NCBI RefSeq assembly: GCF_963082655.1 | Contig: NC_081555.1 | Span: forward strand, 22,818,643-22,882,642 | DNA length: 64,000 nucleotides | Source of the DNA: Stomoxys calcitrans | Lineage: Eukaryota; Arthropoda; Insecta; Diptera; Muscidae | Direction: 5' to 3' | In this document: positions 23,000 to 35,264 of the stretch, piece by piece | Layout: each line of letters starts with the position of its first letter | Position numbering within the stretch: the first letter of the stretch is position 1 | Translations under genes and position numbers: made by a program | Notes under the pieces: generated by a model | Databases searched by the model: none | What the model saw: only the letters and a program-made list of their open reading frames with translations | Told to the model about the DNA's origin: nothing

Positions 23000-23790
23000 C
23001 ACCCTACTATGGCGAATGCGAAGATTTGATCAGGCTGGAGGATCGGGCTAAGGCGGGCCGATGTCAATTGTCATTGAGATGAGGAAGCGCGACCTTGGAT
23101 TGTTGGTTGGCGGCCTCTGCGATGCCAGATCACAGACCACCTTGAATTTGATACCCATACTGCCCTGGTTGGGGAGGTTCAAATTATTTACTACCCCATA
23201 AGAGGTGACATAGTTATTATGTACTCTTCTTTATCTTTCATTGGAATGGTTGGGATAAATTTCCACCTGGGGAATGGGGACAACTTAGCTTTGCTTAAAG
23301 ACGAGCTTCAGATTCATGTTTCAGTGGTCTAAGCAACACAAAACTGTAATTAAATGTGCGCATTTCCGAATTCAATGAAATTTGACGCACACACGTGGGA
23401 TGACTCCAGGGATACGGCCAGTTTTTGACATATTTTGGATTGAGCTCTTTTCCTTCAGATTTGTTAGAATGTTCTCTATTACTTTGTGGTTACAAAGATA
23501 GCGCCAATGACCAGAGCACTTCCTAGCTTCTTCATAGCCTTACCTAACCTAATAGTCCATGCCTTTCTTATGATACCCATATAGTTTGGTTAGAATTGTA
23601 CTGTGACATATGGGGCATGGGGAAATTATAAAAACACCCAAATTATCTTTTACTAAGCACCTATTGAAGAAAAGAAGCTAGGAAAATATCAATAAATTCA
23701 TCATGGAGAAATTTGATTTCTAAACCTTCTATCAACCTGACGGCGAAATGAAAGATGTTTTTGCTGTTTGCCCTTCGATTCATAGTTACG
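23000..23790. other. Intergenic DNA without a recognised gene
   Basis: A mixed-composition stretch, with a GC-richer segment at about 23035-23170. I saw no exon structure or familiar repeat. Confidence 0.4.
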
Positions 23791-23796
23791 GAACAC

Positions 23797-24083
<287 letters not shown>

Positions 24084-24123
24084 GTATATATATATATATA
24101 TATATGTACATAAATATATATAT

Positions 24124-24212
<89 letters not shown>
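24084..24212. repeat. (TA)n-rich microsatellite replacing the mariner interior
   Basis: TA repeats with a few TGTA interruptions. It starts inside the transposase frame. Confidence 0.9.
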
Positions 24213-24214
<2 letters not shown>

Positions 24215-24489
24215 CAATACTTAAAAGTATACGCGTTAGATACTTCAACAAAATATTTTTGTCCCGAAATGAAATTATTAATATCCTAAAAGGTGGGGAA
24301 GTTTTTAGCTGGCTAAACTTGTACAAATTCCTGGAAGAAGCACTAAAATGTTGAAGAGATCTAATAGAAGAGTTTAACTACTGATTATTTGAAATAAATC
24401 ATTAAAAATTATAATAACAACTCAAACCCGCAGACGGTTTGAATAAAAAGCATGCTGTATGATTCTAAAATTTGTAAATTTTATAAATC

Positions 24490-24900
24490 TAAACCTTTTA
24501 TAACGATGCACGAAAATAAAGAACAATTGAGTTGAATTTGAAAATTTGCTGAAATTTTGCATAATGAATACTCTTAAGCCCTCTAACATACGTGTCAAGT
24601 ATGGCTTTAATGGGTTTTAAACCTGATATATATATAGCTCTAATATAAACCAGTCTCCCAATAATACTTCTCGACTCTCTAGAGGGCGTAATTTTTATCC
24701 GATTTGGCTGAAAAATTGAAGTGACTTTTTCTATGATCTTTAACATACGTGTGAAATATGGCCTAAGTCCGTTCACAACCTGATATAGGTCCGACATAAC
24801 CGATCTCCCGATTTTACTTCTTTACCCTCCAGAGGGCGCAATTCTTATCCTATTTTTCTGAAAGATTACACAGTGAAAGTATCTTTGACCTATAAACCCA
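24490..24900 (-). repeat. Dispersed repeat B copy
   Basis: Carries two units with CCAGAGGGCGCAATTCTTATC-like and CGATCTCCCGATTTTACTTC-like blocks. The reverse complement of the same blocks (AAGAATTGCGCCCTCT) occurs at 44150-44760. It is related in style to repeat A. Confidence 0.6.
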
Positions 24901-25352
24901 TCTTCCGTTGTGAAGTATTATATTTTTTAATATATTTTTAAGTTCTGTGAATACCGAAATCCTGTCGTCGTATTTCTCTACCCTGAATCAGCTGATAATT
25001 CACACAAACCCTGATTAGTCATTACGATACGATACATACGCTCTGACGAACCGAAAGTTTGTTTATAGCAGGGAGGGGTTTTTGCACTAATCAACAGCTG
25101 ACTGATTATCACGAACAAACCTACTAACTAAACAGCTGAGTATTAATCAAAAGAAGAAAAAAAAGAAAACAAAACCAAATTTTCCTGATTGCGAAAACTA
25201 ATTATTTGTGCATTAGTCGATCCATCATAATTGATACTGTTTAAGATATAAAGTGAATCAAAACTGCTCCACCCATACCAATGAAAAAATAATGTGATAA
25301 TACTCCAAAGATAGATAAAAGATAAAATTCCAAAAATCCTACAAACGAAACA
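24901..25352. promoter_or_regulatory. 5' flank of Als2
   Basis: A MITE P right-end stub (AAGTTCTGTGAATACCG) lies near 24940. The remaining ~390 bp contains several CAGCTGA-type motifs and an A-rich tract at about 25150-25180. No promoter element can be called with confidence. Confidence 0.3.
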
Positions 25353-28300
25353 ATGGATGGAGGTGAAATGGAGGAGCTACCGTTTTTTATATTTTTTAAA
25401 GGCTCTCGTGTCTCCATCGATTGGAGAGAGAATGATGATACGAAAACCACCATGACACCACCGTCTATGCCTTCCAATGGAATTCGTCGCATATGTTCTA
25501 TAACGCCACAGTATTTTCTCTTGTTGCTAAACAACAATTGGTTGTACGAGGCCAGGTTTGATCAAGGGCAAATGAAACTACGACTTAAATTTATACGGGG
25601 ATCTGTCCAAGATGTTCAGTATTGTAGGGAAATGAGTGCTGTCTACTTGGTGTTGGAGAATGGTGCTGTAGTTACACAAGTCTTGCATGAAAGTCGACAT
25701 ATGGAGTTGGTCGTCTCCAATGAAAGACAATGGCAGGCAATAACTTTTGATCCTTTGGAGTTGTCTGAAGAAGGCGTTTGTATAAAACGTGTGTGTTGCT
25801 CTGCAACGGGCACAATCTTTGTGTCTGACAGATGTGATATTTATGCTTTGGGCAATTGTGGAGTTCATTTTTCGGTGGACAGCCATCAGCCCATATTGCT
25901 TCGTTGCTTTAAAAATCCCATGGAAATTGTGGACTTAAATGCGGGCGATAATTTTTTTGTATTTCTGGTGAGGAGAAAGAAAGAAATACCAAAGGAAATA
26001 CTAACAGTTCGAGAATATGGTAAGAAGATTTTCTTAACAAGCTAAAAATTTTATTAATATAATGTGTCTTTTTCCAGGCGAACTGCCAGATCTTATTTGC
26101 TCAGAAACCAACAATACACCACAACGAAATAGTGTTGAATTGTCTTCTTCATCCTTGAACTCATCTCTGTCAAATAACTCCGAAAACAATATACAACGCT
26201 TACTTAATCTCGGCCAAACACTTTTGAATACCGAGATTTACACTATGGGCTCTCTAAATAAGGGCCTGCTGGGCACGGGAGATCATATTAAACGTGACAA
26301 CATAGTGGCATTAGATAAACTTAAAGAAATTGGTGTCTGTAGCCTGGCTACGGGCAGAGATCATACTGTGGTAAGAACTATTGATGGCACCTTTTACCAC
26401 TGGGGCCTTAATTCCCAGCAGCAGCTGACAACAAAATCTCAAGTTTATGAGTTGAGTAGTCCGACAGAATTCAATGTTAACTATGGCAATCTGCAAGAAG
26501 ATCAGGTTAATATTCTGGAAGCCTGCTGTGGCGATTACAGAACAGTTCTATTGAATACTCGTGGTGAACTTTTCGAAGGCGCCAAACTGTTATTGCACCA
26601 CGAGAAGGATTTTGTTACCCTACAAATGAAGGATATGTCAAAGCAATCTTTTCCCTTGCTGCTGGCGAGTTCAAACCTAACAATATACAATCGCAGAAAG
26701 TTCAAAAGAGAGTTCTGCATGGTACACCATCTATTACAGACGCAAACTAAAACTATGCTAAGCTATCACAAGAGCGTTATATACATCCAGAGAGTAACTC
26801 AAAAGGTATTGTTGAAGGATATGCAACATATATGCGATCAATGGGAAAGTGTGCTGTACATAGTGGTGGCTATGCTAAACTCTTTGGAACAATTATATCG
26901 CTCAGATTATGATGATTATTCTCAACTATTAATTGTTGTGTACTTCCGAGAGTATTTAGAGATTTTTGAAAATTATGCAAAAAGTTTTTGTGATATGGAC
27001 TCCATTGATGGCTTCTCGGCAATGCAGAAAATGTTTCAACAAACTCAAAGTCCCTCCATGCAGACACAAAGAACATCTACATCATCCACATCGTCCTTAT
27101 TCGAGGGTAGTAAGGAAGAATTTTTGAAAATGTTCAAATCTCCTCTACAGTTTTTGCCGCTGGTTACCCAACTTTTGGAGACAATTCAAAAGAATCATGG
27201 CAATTATAATGTGGAGTTGACTTCTTGGCTGGAATTTGTACGCTCTAACCGCAAAGACATGGAATTGGCTGAATACACTCGAGATTTTTGGCAAAGCAAT
27301 CAGAAAAATTCCAAAATTATTCATTTCAAACGAAAGGAAAGGCGTGTGATATTAAGTTCCACCACTGTGCCCATAGGGCCCCACACATTTAGAAGCACCC
27401 CGTTCTTTATTCTCTTTTCTGATTGCCTGTGTCAGGTGGGAAACCACATAGTCACATTTCCCTTGGACGCCATGTGGTTGAAGAAGGAAGGAGATTGTGG
27501 CATTACCATAAAAACCCCTGAAAAGATATTCACCTTATTGGCCAAAAATCAATACGACAAAGATCTTTGGTATGATCAATTGGAGTCCTCAATAAAAAGC
27601 ATTTTACAACTAACAGAAAAATCCAAGATTCCCGAGGTACGTTCTATACAATACACCTTCTCTATTCATTCCAAATATTCGGGAGCCAGTGTAAAGGGCA
27701 ATTTCTCCAATGGTGTAATGCATGGCAAATGTGTATTGAAATATCCCAATGGAAAATTCTATTCCGGCGATGTTATTCATGGAGTCATTGAAGGATATGG
27801 TTTGATGTTCTTACCCAAAGTTGGTGTTTATAAGGGACACTTTAAAAACGGAGAGTTTTGTGGAAATGGAACTCTTCAAATGCGTGAAAAGGAAAAATAC
27901 GAAGGCAATTTTCGTGACGGTAAATTTAATGGTCATGGCTATTTACAAACCCCCGAGTATATCTATGTGGGCGATTTTCGAGATAATCTCAAATGGGGCT
28001 ATGGCGTACTGGATAGATTGGCAACTGGTGACAAGCACATTGGTATGTTTGCTGATAATAAGAAAGTTGGCCCTGGCATCTGCATAACCGCAATGGGAAA
28101 TTATTTTGAGGGTCTCTATGCAAATGATGAATTGACGGGAAAAACAGTGGTCATATTTCCTAATCAGTTTTACTATGAAGGCGAATCTGGACTAAATGGG
28201 CCAAACGGTTTGGGCAAATACTATATGCCCAAAGAAGAATCGATGGTAAGTAATAAGATCACTATGATAAAATTAGGTATGTTCTTGGTATTACAACGTC

Positions 28301-31300
28301 GGCTAAAACGGAATTTAATGCCTGTTTGATGCGCTATGAGCAATTATTGTAGTTGCGTGTACGATACTCTTGCCTTATGTTATATAACTAGTATACAGTG
28401 TAAAAGATATGGGTTGTTATCGGTGATTATCGCTTTAATTGGGTACGTTATTCGTATAACAAGTAAGGCTAAAACAAAGTTGACTACCTGAGAGTTGCTT
28501 GAAGAACGATTTTTATCGTTACGAGTGAGATATTCTTACCTTATTTAAAATTTTACTAATATGCAATGCAAAATAAGTGTGTTGTCCGCTGCTATCGCTG
28601 TTATTTGGATATGTTCTTGGTATAACAAATACTGCAAAAACAATGTTTACCCACTGAGAAGTGCTCTACTAGTGTTTTTTTTATCGTTTTGGGAAAGATA
28701 TACCTACTGTTTTTACTTTCTGTGCAAAATACATACATTATCGGCTGTTATCGCATGACATGATGATGAAAACAAGAACAACTTTTCAGTGTTAATTTTT
28801 GTTTTGTATTAGTTTTATCCAGTGCAAACCAGATGTATTGGATTGAATTCAATTGGAAATTTGTACTAGATTGTTATCAATATCTCGCGATAACAAATCA
28901 ATCTTGATTTGTACTGTATAGTGATAAAATAAAAAACAGCTACTGCTTTTTTCTTATACAGTGCAAAGCACGACTTTGTGGTTATCATTATCTTTTATCG
29001 TATGATATCAATAACTGTATAGCAAAACTTTACGCTGAAATTCTATCCAGAATATGTGACTTAGATTAGATAGGACTAGAATAAAACACGACAAGCATTG
29101 CCTTTTTTTACTTTATAGGGTAAATCCCGACTAATCGTTTATTATTATCTGTTAATGCACGATATCGATAACTATATAATACAACTTTACACTGAAATTC
29201 TATCCAGAACTGAATAGGACTAGAACAAAACACGGCAAACACGTGTAAAACAAATGATTTGCACTGGATAGTATTAAAATAGAATATGATCATTGCGAAT
29301 GTGGAACAGCTGATTTGAAGTTGAATTTTAGAGAGTTTACTGACTTATTATTTTATTCTTATCTTTTTTAAGGAAACAAATCTTTTTACAAATGGAGAAG
29401 ATACAGTCAGTGGAAATATTTTAAGTGGTCAGCTAACTGGAACTTGGGAAAATGTGAAAATTAGCTCCGGATCTATGGAAATAAATGTACAATTTCCCAG
29501 ATATCCAAGGTAAGTAAAAAATTATGGTGTTGCTTTTCTGTTCTTTCCGCTTTTTGTGTATAAAAAAAGTTCTCCAACGCTATGGAATGTTTCTGAAAGC
29601 GATATTTATCGCGTTTTTTTTGATGACAGCGATTTACTGCGTTGTTTACAACAACGCAGTAAATCGTTGTTCGGGGCCGGTGAATTGGCCGCCTAGATCG
29701 TGCAATTAAACACCTTTAGAATATTTTTTGTGGGACTATGTTAAAGCTCATGACTATACAAACAAGCCCGCTTCAATTGACGCCTCGGAGAAAACAGTAA
29801 AGCAATTATTCGTGGGATACTGGCCGAAATGTTTGAAAGAATATGCCAAAATTGGATTAAGCGGGTGGACCATTTGAGACGCAGTCACGATCAACATTTG
29901 CATGAAATAATCTTCGAACATTACATTATATTGACCGTACTATCGATTCAACTACTATCGAAAGGCCACCATAGCGCAGAGGTTAACATGTCCGCCTATG
30001 ACGCTGAACGCCTGGATTCGAATCCTGGCGAGACTAACAGAAAAAATTTTCAGCGGTGGTTTTCCCCTCCTAAAGCTGGTAACATTTGTGAGGTACTATG
30101 CCATGTAAAACTTCACTCCAAAGAGGTGTCGTACTGCGGAACGCCGTTCGGACTCGGCTATAAAAAGAAGGCCCCCTATCATTGAGCATAAACTGGAATC
30201 GCAGTCGCACTCATTGATATGTGAGAAGTTTGCCCCTGTTCCTTAGTGGAATGTTCATATTTTTTGCTGTAATTGGTGTTATCGATATACATCAAAAGTA
30301 TGTCTGAGACTTTGTTTTGAAAACAAAATTTATTTTTAAAATAAATTATTTCAAAAATACAGATTATTTATGTTATCGACTGCAATTTGTGTTATCGATA
30401 TTTATAAAAAATATGTTTGAGACTTTAAAAATAATTTCCATTAAGAATTCGACTGTTATTTGTATTATCGATACTTATCAAAAGCATTTTTTTGAAAAGG
30501 AAGAACATTTTTTTTAAATAATTTCAATAAAAAATATTTTTTTCTCAAATCTGTGTATTTTACAGCTCATTTGGTAGCCACATTGTCAATAATTCTCAAA
30601 AATGGGCCAATTTATTTAAAGATTTCGAGATTGAAATTTTTGATGATCTAGCTCATGCAACAAGTATTTCGAAAGCTATAACATTTGCCCTTTGGAATCG
30701 TGTTATATCTTTCATAACGAAGCAACATGAAATCGAAAATGAGAAAAAACCTGATTTTGATATAATGAACTCGGGTACACCTCCATCAACATCGAATAGT
30801 TACAGAAGAGACTGGAGTGTAACGTCATTTGATAATGATAAGCTAAGTTTAAATTCGTCTTCGTTTGTTGGTGAACAACAAACAGAGCTCAATAAATCTC
30901 ATTCCCAATCGGATGATATGCTGTTAAATGGTTGGGAGGTCCATAAGTTTGATTTGCTAAGTACATTTGGGAACAAGTTCAAGCGTTTGAATGCCGAGGA
31001 TACCGAGAATAATTCTACATTCCCTAGTTTAATGGCCATTATGGAGAATTGCAGCACCACCACTGATACTTTTAATGATAGTGCTTTGAGTAATTGTGAT
31101 ATGTTGGACGATTGGTAAGATAAAAGAATTTATGTTACAACAAAAATAATTCTGATGGCATTTTTTTAGTATCTCATTGCAAGCTGAAATGGAATTGATA
31201 CCGCCCTTTGGATTTTCCGAACTAACCGAGGAGGATCTAGTCGCCATTAAGGCCTATCTAAAGGATGCATTCCGTTATCGTTACCACCCACTGAAACATT

Positions 31301-32244
31301 TAAATGATCGCATTACCTATGCTTTTTATCGTTCTTATGGCTGTTGGAAAATCAAACCAACACCTCTTTTGGCCAAACAGGCCATGCGCGAGTGGGAATC
31401 AATATCCCAGCGCATGTATACATTTATCCGTCGTCTATTTCCTGCCTTACCCGAAGATTATACAATGATTGGCGAGCAAAGGGAGTTTGTCTCCCATATC
31501 ACACTGTTGTACCCCATAGTATTATCTGAGAACATTTACTCAATGCTATTTGTGCTGTATGCTAATCAGTATAGCGAAAAAGATGAATTATACAGGCAAA
31601 ATCTGATACGTGCCGAAAAGCTAACGGATGAGATGTTGGTGGATCGTTTGGAGTTTGATAGGTAAATGTAAATATGAAAAAGAGTTTTTCAAAGATTAAT
31701 GATTTTTTTTTTATTTAGTGATGTATTGGCAGTAATTAAGACACCTCAATTTGCTGAAGCTGTAAAAAGGCTAAATGAACTAAAGGAGAAATACAGTCCC
31801 ATGGCAATGCTAACTGTGATAGAAAACTGTATGGAACAATTAACCCATGCGTATCAGCAAATCTCCAGAGGTATATTTTAGATTTTTATATGAAGACCTT
31901 TAGTCAAACCCTTGGAGTTTGCTTTTTTGTTTTGCAGATAATCAAAGAAGCCTGAATGCCGATCTTATAATGCCTCTAACTTTGGTTTTATTGCTGCGGG
32001 CAGGAATTCACCATTTAGGGGCCGAATTGGCATTACTGGATGATTTGACCGATAGTCAAAATTTTCAATTCGAAATGAACGGCATACGAGGTTATTGCTT
32101 GACCACTCTTAAGGTAGGCTATACTAATTTTTTTTATTCTGTTCACTGCATGGAAACTATATCTACTTCAATTTTTTTCTCCCCCACCTTTAGGCATCGT
32201 ATGAACATCTTACAAATAAATCGTTGTTTGAGAAAAATAATTAG
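25353..32244 (+). CDS. Als2: Alsin homologue, Rho/Rab guanine nucleotide exchange factor, eight exons
   Basis: Exons 25353-26019, 26078-28245, 29373-29509, 30566-31114, 31170-31661, 31719-31870, 31938-32113 and 32194-32244 join with matching phases and yield 1463 residues, about the length of fly Als2. Alsin is an exchange factor for Rab5-type GTPases on endosomes and carries a Rho-GEF-like module. In order: RCC1-like repeats (first ~480 residues, e.g. ATGRDHTVV), a divergent DH domain (about 465-620), a PH domain (about 640-735), at least seven MORN repeats (about 758-945, e.g. KYPNGKFYSGD, YEGNFRDGKFNGHG) and a C-terminal VPS9 domain (about 1300-1440) with NADLIMPLTLVLLLRAG and GYCLTTLKASYEHL. 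All introns start with GT and end with AG. The final exon has only 17 codons including the stop. A small retroelement is inserted exactly at the stop codon. Confidence 0.93.
28260..28760. repeat. Degenerate ~167-bp tandem repeat in Als2 intron 2
   Basis: Blocks like TATGTTCTTGGTATTACAAC recur near 28278, 28443 and 28609, each followed at similar distance by a CTG/CTAAAAC block and by TTATCG-rich sequence. Three diverged units are visible. Confidence 0.5.
29020..29250. repeat. ~150-bp duplication in Als2 intron 2
   Basis: CTGAAATTCTATCCAGAA occurs near 29034 and again near 29192. Each is followed by TAGGACTAGAA and AAAACACG and preceded by an ATATCRATAACTRTATA block. Confidence 0.65.
29560..29960 (+). 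mobile_element. mariner-like transposase 3' remnant in Als2 intron 3
   Basis: Translation gives VNWPPRSCN, then after a stop TPLEYFLWDYVKAHDYTNKP and, shifted, FERICQNWIKRVDHLRRSHD ending HLHEIIFEH. This is the C-terminal end of a mariner-type transposase, with a catalytic-region PRSCxxTPLEYFLW block. Stops and frameshifts kill it. It may be the same family as the 5' end at 23894. Confidence 0.7.
29960..30262 (+). mobile_element. tRNA-derived SINE in Als2 intron 3
   Basis: The head shows AGCGCAGAGGTTAACATGTC (A box) and GGATTCGAATCC (B box), the body CGTTCGGACTCGGCTATAAA and the end CCTTAGTGGAATGTTCAT. It matches 18342-18645 end to end. No clean target-site duplication was spotted. Confidence 0.8.
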
Positions 32245-32254
32245 TGGCACCTTA

Positions 32255-32360
32255 GTTGTTGTTGTTGTAGCAGTGTGTTGTACACTGAGGCGGCAGCCCT
32301 TGCCGATGAAGGACTTCATCGGGTAAAACCGGTACGTACAACCGGCTGCCTTGGGATTGA
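32255..32360 (-). mobile_element. CAA-tailed mini-retroelement (type 2), full copy
   Basis: About 106 bp. On the minus strand it begins near TCAATCCCAAGGCAGCCGG and ends in CTACAACAACAACAAC. It is flanked by an exact 11-bp duplication GTGGCACCTTA at 32244-32254 and 32361-32371, the mark of target-primed retroposition. The left duplication starts at the last base of the Als2 stop codon. Complementary segments (GGCAGCC with GGCTGCC, GTTGTAC with GTACAAC) predict a folded RNA. A second full copy with its own 11-bp duplication is at 44496. Confidence 0.85.
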
Positions 32361-32373
32361 GTGGCACCTTATT

Positions 32374-32379
32374 AATAAA
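32374..32379 (+). promoter_or_regulatory. Likely Als2 poly(A) signal
   Basis: AATAAA, three bases after the right target-site duplication of the inserted mini-retroelement. Without the insert it would lie about 13 bases after the stop codon. Confidence 0.5.
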
Positions 32380-32399
32380 TACAAGATAATATTTCAAAG

Positions 32400-32880
32400 T
32401 AACAACATATATACATATGTATGTGTGTAACTACAACTATAAACTAAAATTGGTTTAATCTAAAGAAAAAAGAATATTAGTCTAAAAGTATATCAACTTG
32501 AAAAATGCATAAGGGGTTGTAAAATTAATTTTCAAATGTCCTCACGGGGAAAACATATTTTTATAGAATTTTTAATTTTAACCACTTGTAGACACCTTAA
32601 CTTTTATTTAAAATTTTAAATAAGTTTTTTTTTTTATTTTAAACAGCTTTTTGAAATTCATATATATCTCCCTTGTGCATTTGTTATGGTGATATGTATT
32701 TATGTTATATATATAATTTTACACATTTCAGTTCCAAAGAATTGGCTGCTTACACCAGCTTTTTGACATGGTGTAAATAAGTAACTCGTTTATTGTTTTT
32801 ATTTGGATTTTTTTTTATAATAAAACATGATTGATGCAGAAATATATTTTGAATTTTGTTGGGATGGTTAAAGAGAGGTT
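32400..32880. other. AT-rich spacer
   Basis: T- and A-rich DNA downstream of Als2. No gene. Confidence 0.5.

Positions 32881-32885
<5 letters not shown>

Positions 32886-32953
<68 letters not shown>
32886..32953. repeat. (TA)n microsatellite
   Basis: About 33 TA units. The 63-aa frame across it is not a gene. Confidence 0.95.
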
Positions 32954-32959
<6 letters not shown>

Positions 32960-32964
32960 TTACC

Positions 32965-33365
32965 TTAGGTTTATGGATCGTTTGATATTGTCCGCCCGTC
33001 CATTTGTCGAGAACCATTTACAGTGGTCCTTCGGTTTGATTTCTTGAGCGCCTACAAGCCTCCATTTTTGTCTGATTTACCAGAAATTTTGCACGTTGTT
33101 GTTAGTTACGACTTCTAATAACCTTACTAAGTATGATCCAAATCGGTCTATAACATGACTTAGCTCCCATATAAACCGATCTTTCGATTTGACATCTTAA
33201 GCCCCTGGAAGCCGCAATCGTTAACCCATTTGGCTGAAATGTTGCACGTAGTAATTTCTTATGACTTTTAAAATCCACAGTACGTGTTTTAAAATCGGCT
33301 TATAAACTTATTTACATAGCTCTTCCATATAAATCGATCTCTTAACCGCTAATTTCACTCTTAGT
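32965..33365 (+). repeat. Dispersed repeat B-like copy
   Basis: Contains AGCTCCCATATAAACCGATC, TTCGATTTGACATC and TTGGCTGAAATGTTGCACG blocks in two units, the same style of element as at 24490 and 39232. Confidence 0.6.
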
Positions 33366-35110
33366 ACATCGTCCTGTGCCTGATATGGGGGCTATCTGCC
33401 CAGATCTCGCATCCGTATTCTGTTACAAGCTTCCAGTAAAAGTTTCCCCTTTTTGGGTAGTTGCCCTCCTATGTTCGCCATAAGACTGCTCAGTTGGGCC
33501 GTGACTCCGATCGCTTTTGAAGCAGAGAATTTTATTTACGGTCCGAACGTCAGTTTGAAATCCAGTCGAATTTCGAGGTAATTTATCGCCTTCCTTGTCG
33601 TGCTGATTACGTTGTCGACTTATATGGCTATTTCTAGAGAGAGTTTCCATCTGGTTAGCAGAACTAATTCAGTTTTGCCAACTCTAGTACGCGTTCTTGT
33701 AGCCAGTTCCTCGAGTAGATCATGACCTGCGTTTGCTTAGACTGTGCCTCTTCCGTGTTTCTCCCCGGTATGACTGCCACCACTTCACATGTTTTCCGAT
33801 CAGACAATGACCCGTTATGATGGACACAATAAGTGAGACGTCCGTTCTGTTCCGCGACAGCAAAGTAAGAGTACGATAGTTCCTTGTCTCGCAAGCTCGT
33901 CTGCACTACAATTCTCTGGATATCTAATACCTGGGATATCTCTGTGGCCCGGCACCCAGAACTGGTGAATTTTGAACTTTGAGTTCAGAAATACATTTTC
34001 CAGGAATTTAATAGCTGTGTGGTTGTCTGAAAAGATATTTATGCCAACTATCATTATGACTTTATATATCTTAGCAATTACACAACTTTTTTTAACTGCA
34101 AGGATCTTCGCTTGATACACACTATAGTGGTCGGGTAACCTTCTCAATGTTACCAGTCTTAGTTTTTTAGAGTACACAATACAATAGTGGTACAGAACAT
34201 CGGGCATTGTATCAAGGATAACACAGTCTCCGTGGCTGCCGTGTAAGCAAAGAGGAGGCTACTTTAGCCTCAGAGTAGTGGTCGCAGAGACAGCATTACA
34301 TTAAATAAATGGTACAATACTTTTTATCAAAAAGCGGATCGGGCAATGTGTAATCCACACTACCTGCAACATCAGGCATTGTATCAAGGATAACACAGTG
34401 TTCGTAGCCGCCACATGACCAAAGATAAAGCTCCCTTAGCCTTAAAGCAGTGGTAGCAGCAATATGTCTAGCCATAATAGCCCATAGGCAGTAGGTGTAG
34501 CATTAAATTCGGTGCATCAGATGGTGTCGGCCTCAGTGCGAATGTGATGAACAGACAAGCCTTGCTTTGAATACGGCTGAGTATTGAACGTTGGATGGAC
34601 ATTTGAAAGGCCGTCCACCAAACCACAACACCATATTGCATTATAGGTCTGACAACTGCGGTATATAACCAGGACATGACAGGCTGTTTAAATCCTCAAC
34701 TTTAGCCAAAGGCTCTCTTGCCGGTGTATATGGCAAGAGTTGCCTTTCTTGCCCTGTTGCACGTAGAGCTTCCTTAAGTATATCTTTTAGAGTGCTGGGA
34801 AACTTTCCCCTAACCGCAATTGCCACGTCATCAGCATACGGTGTAAAAGTGGTTTTTTACACCTTTTTCTTCCAGAGACAATAATATATTGTTAATGGAT
34901 ATATTCCAAAGTAGAGGAGACAGTACACATCCTTGAGTTGTTCTTCTGCTGACCCATCTTTTTAGATCCCAAGCTAGCCGTAATGCATCTTTTAGTAAGT
35001 AAGTTATTAATAAACTTTCTTATGGTAGGGTTGATGCCCAGAAATTCCAACTCCTTCATGATTGACGTCACTTTTACATTATTGAAAACACCTTCCAGAA
35101 ATGCTACCAT
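33366..35110 (-). mobile_element. Degenerate LINE with reverse transcriptase and RNase H (antisense)
   Basis: Read on the minus strand from high to low coordinates: an EGVFNNV block (about 35090, the LINE [D/E]GAFNNV motif) with LGINPTIRKFINNLLTKR; WLYTAVVRPIMQYGVVVWW near 34670; and an RNase H domain near 34110-33880 with a SVYQAKILAVKKS block, SDNHTAIKFLENV and WVPGHRDIPG followed by ADELARQG. Several stops and frameshifts make it non-functional. The RNase H points to an I- or R1-related clade, assigned by eye. Confidence 0.75.
34195..34470. repeat. ~173-bp direct duplication inside the LINE
   Basis: GCATTGTATCAAGGATAACA occurs at about 34203 and again at about 34376, each followed by CACAGT, a GCCG/CGCC block, AAAG and a TTAGCCT...AGTGGT stretch. 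Confidence 0.7.
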
Positions 35111-35264
35111 TGAACATTCCTTTACCGTTATGTTATACCTACTATATATTCACATATCACATTTTCTTCTCTTCGTTCATCTTAATTTATTTAATGCTCT
35201 TTCATTCCTTTTCATTTCTTCGAGAGATTTATTTTATTTATTTTTTTTTTAAATTTTTTATGAA

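Noticed and set aside
29960..30040. A tRNA gene with good A and B boxes
   Set aside because: The same head is attached to a ~220-bp body in two places and occurs alone at 6774. It is a SINE head and does not fold as a full tRNA with an acceptor stem.
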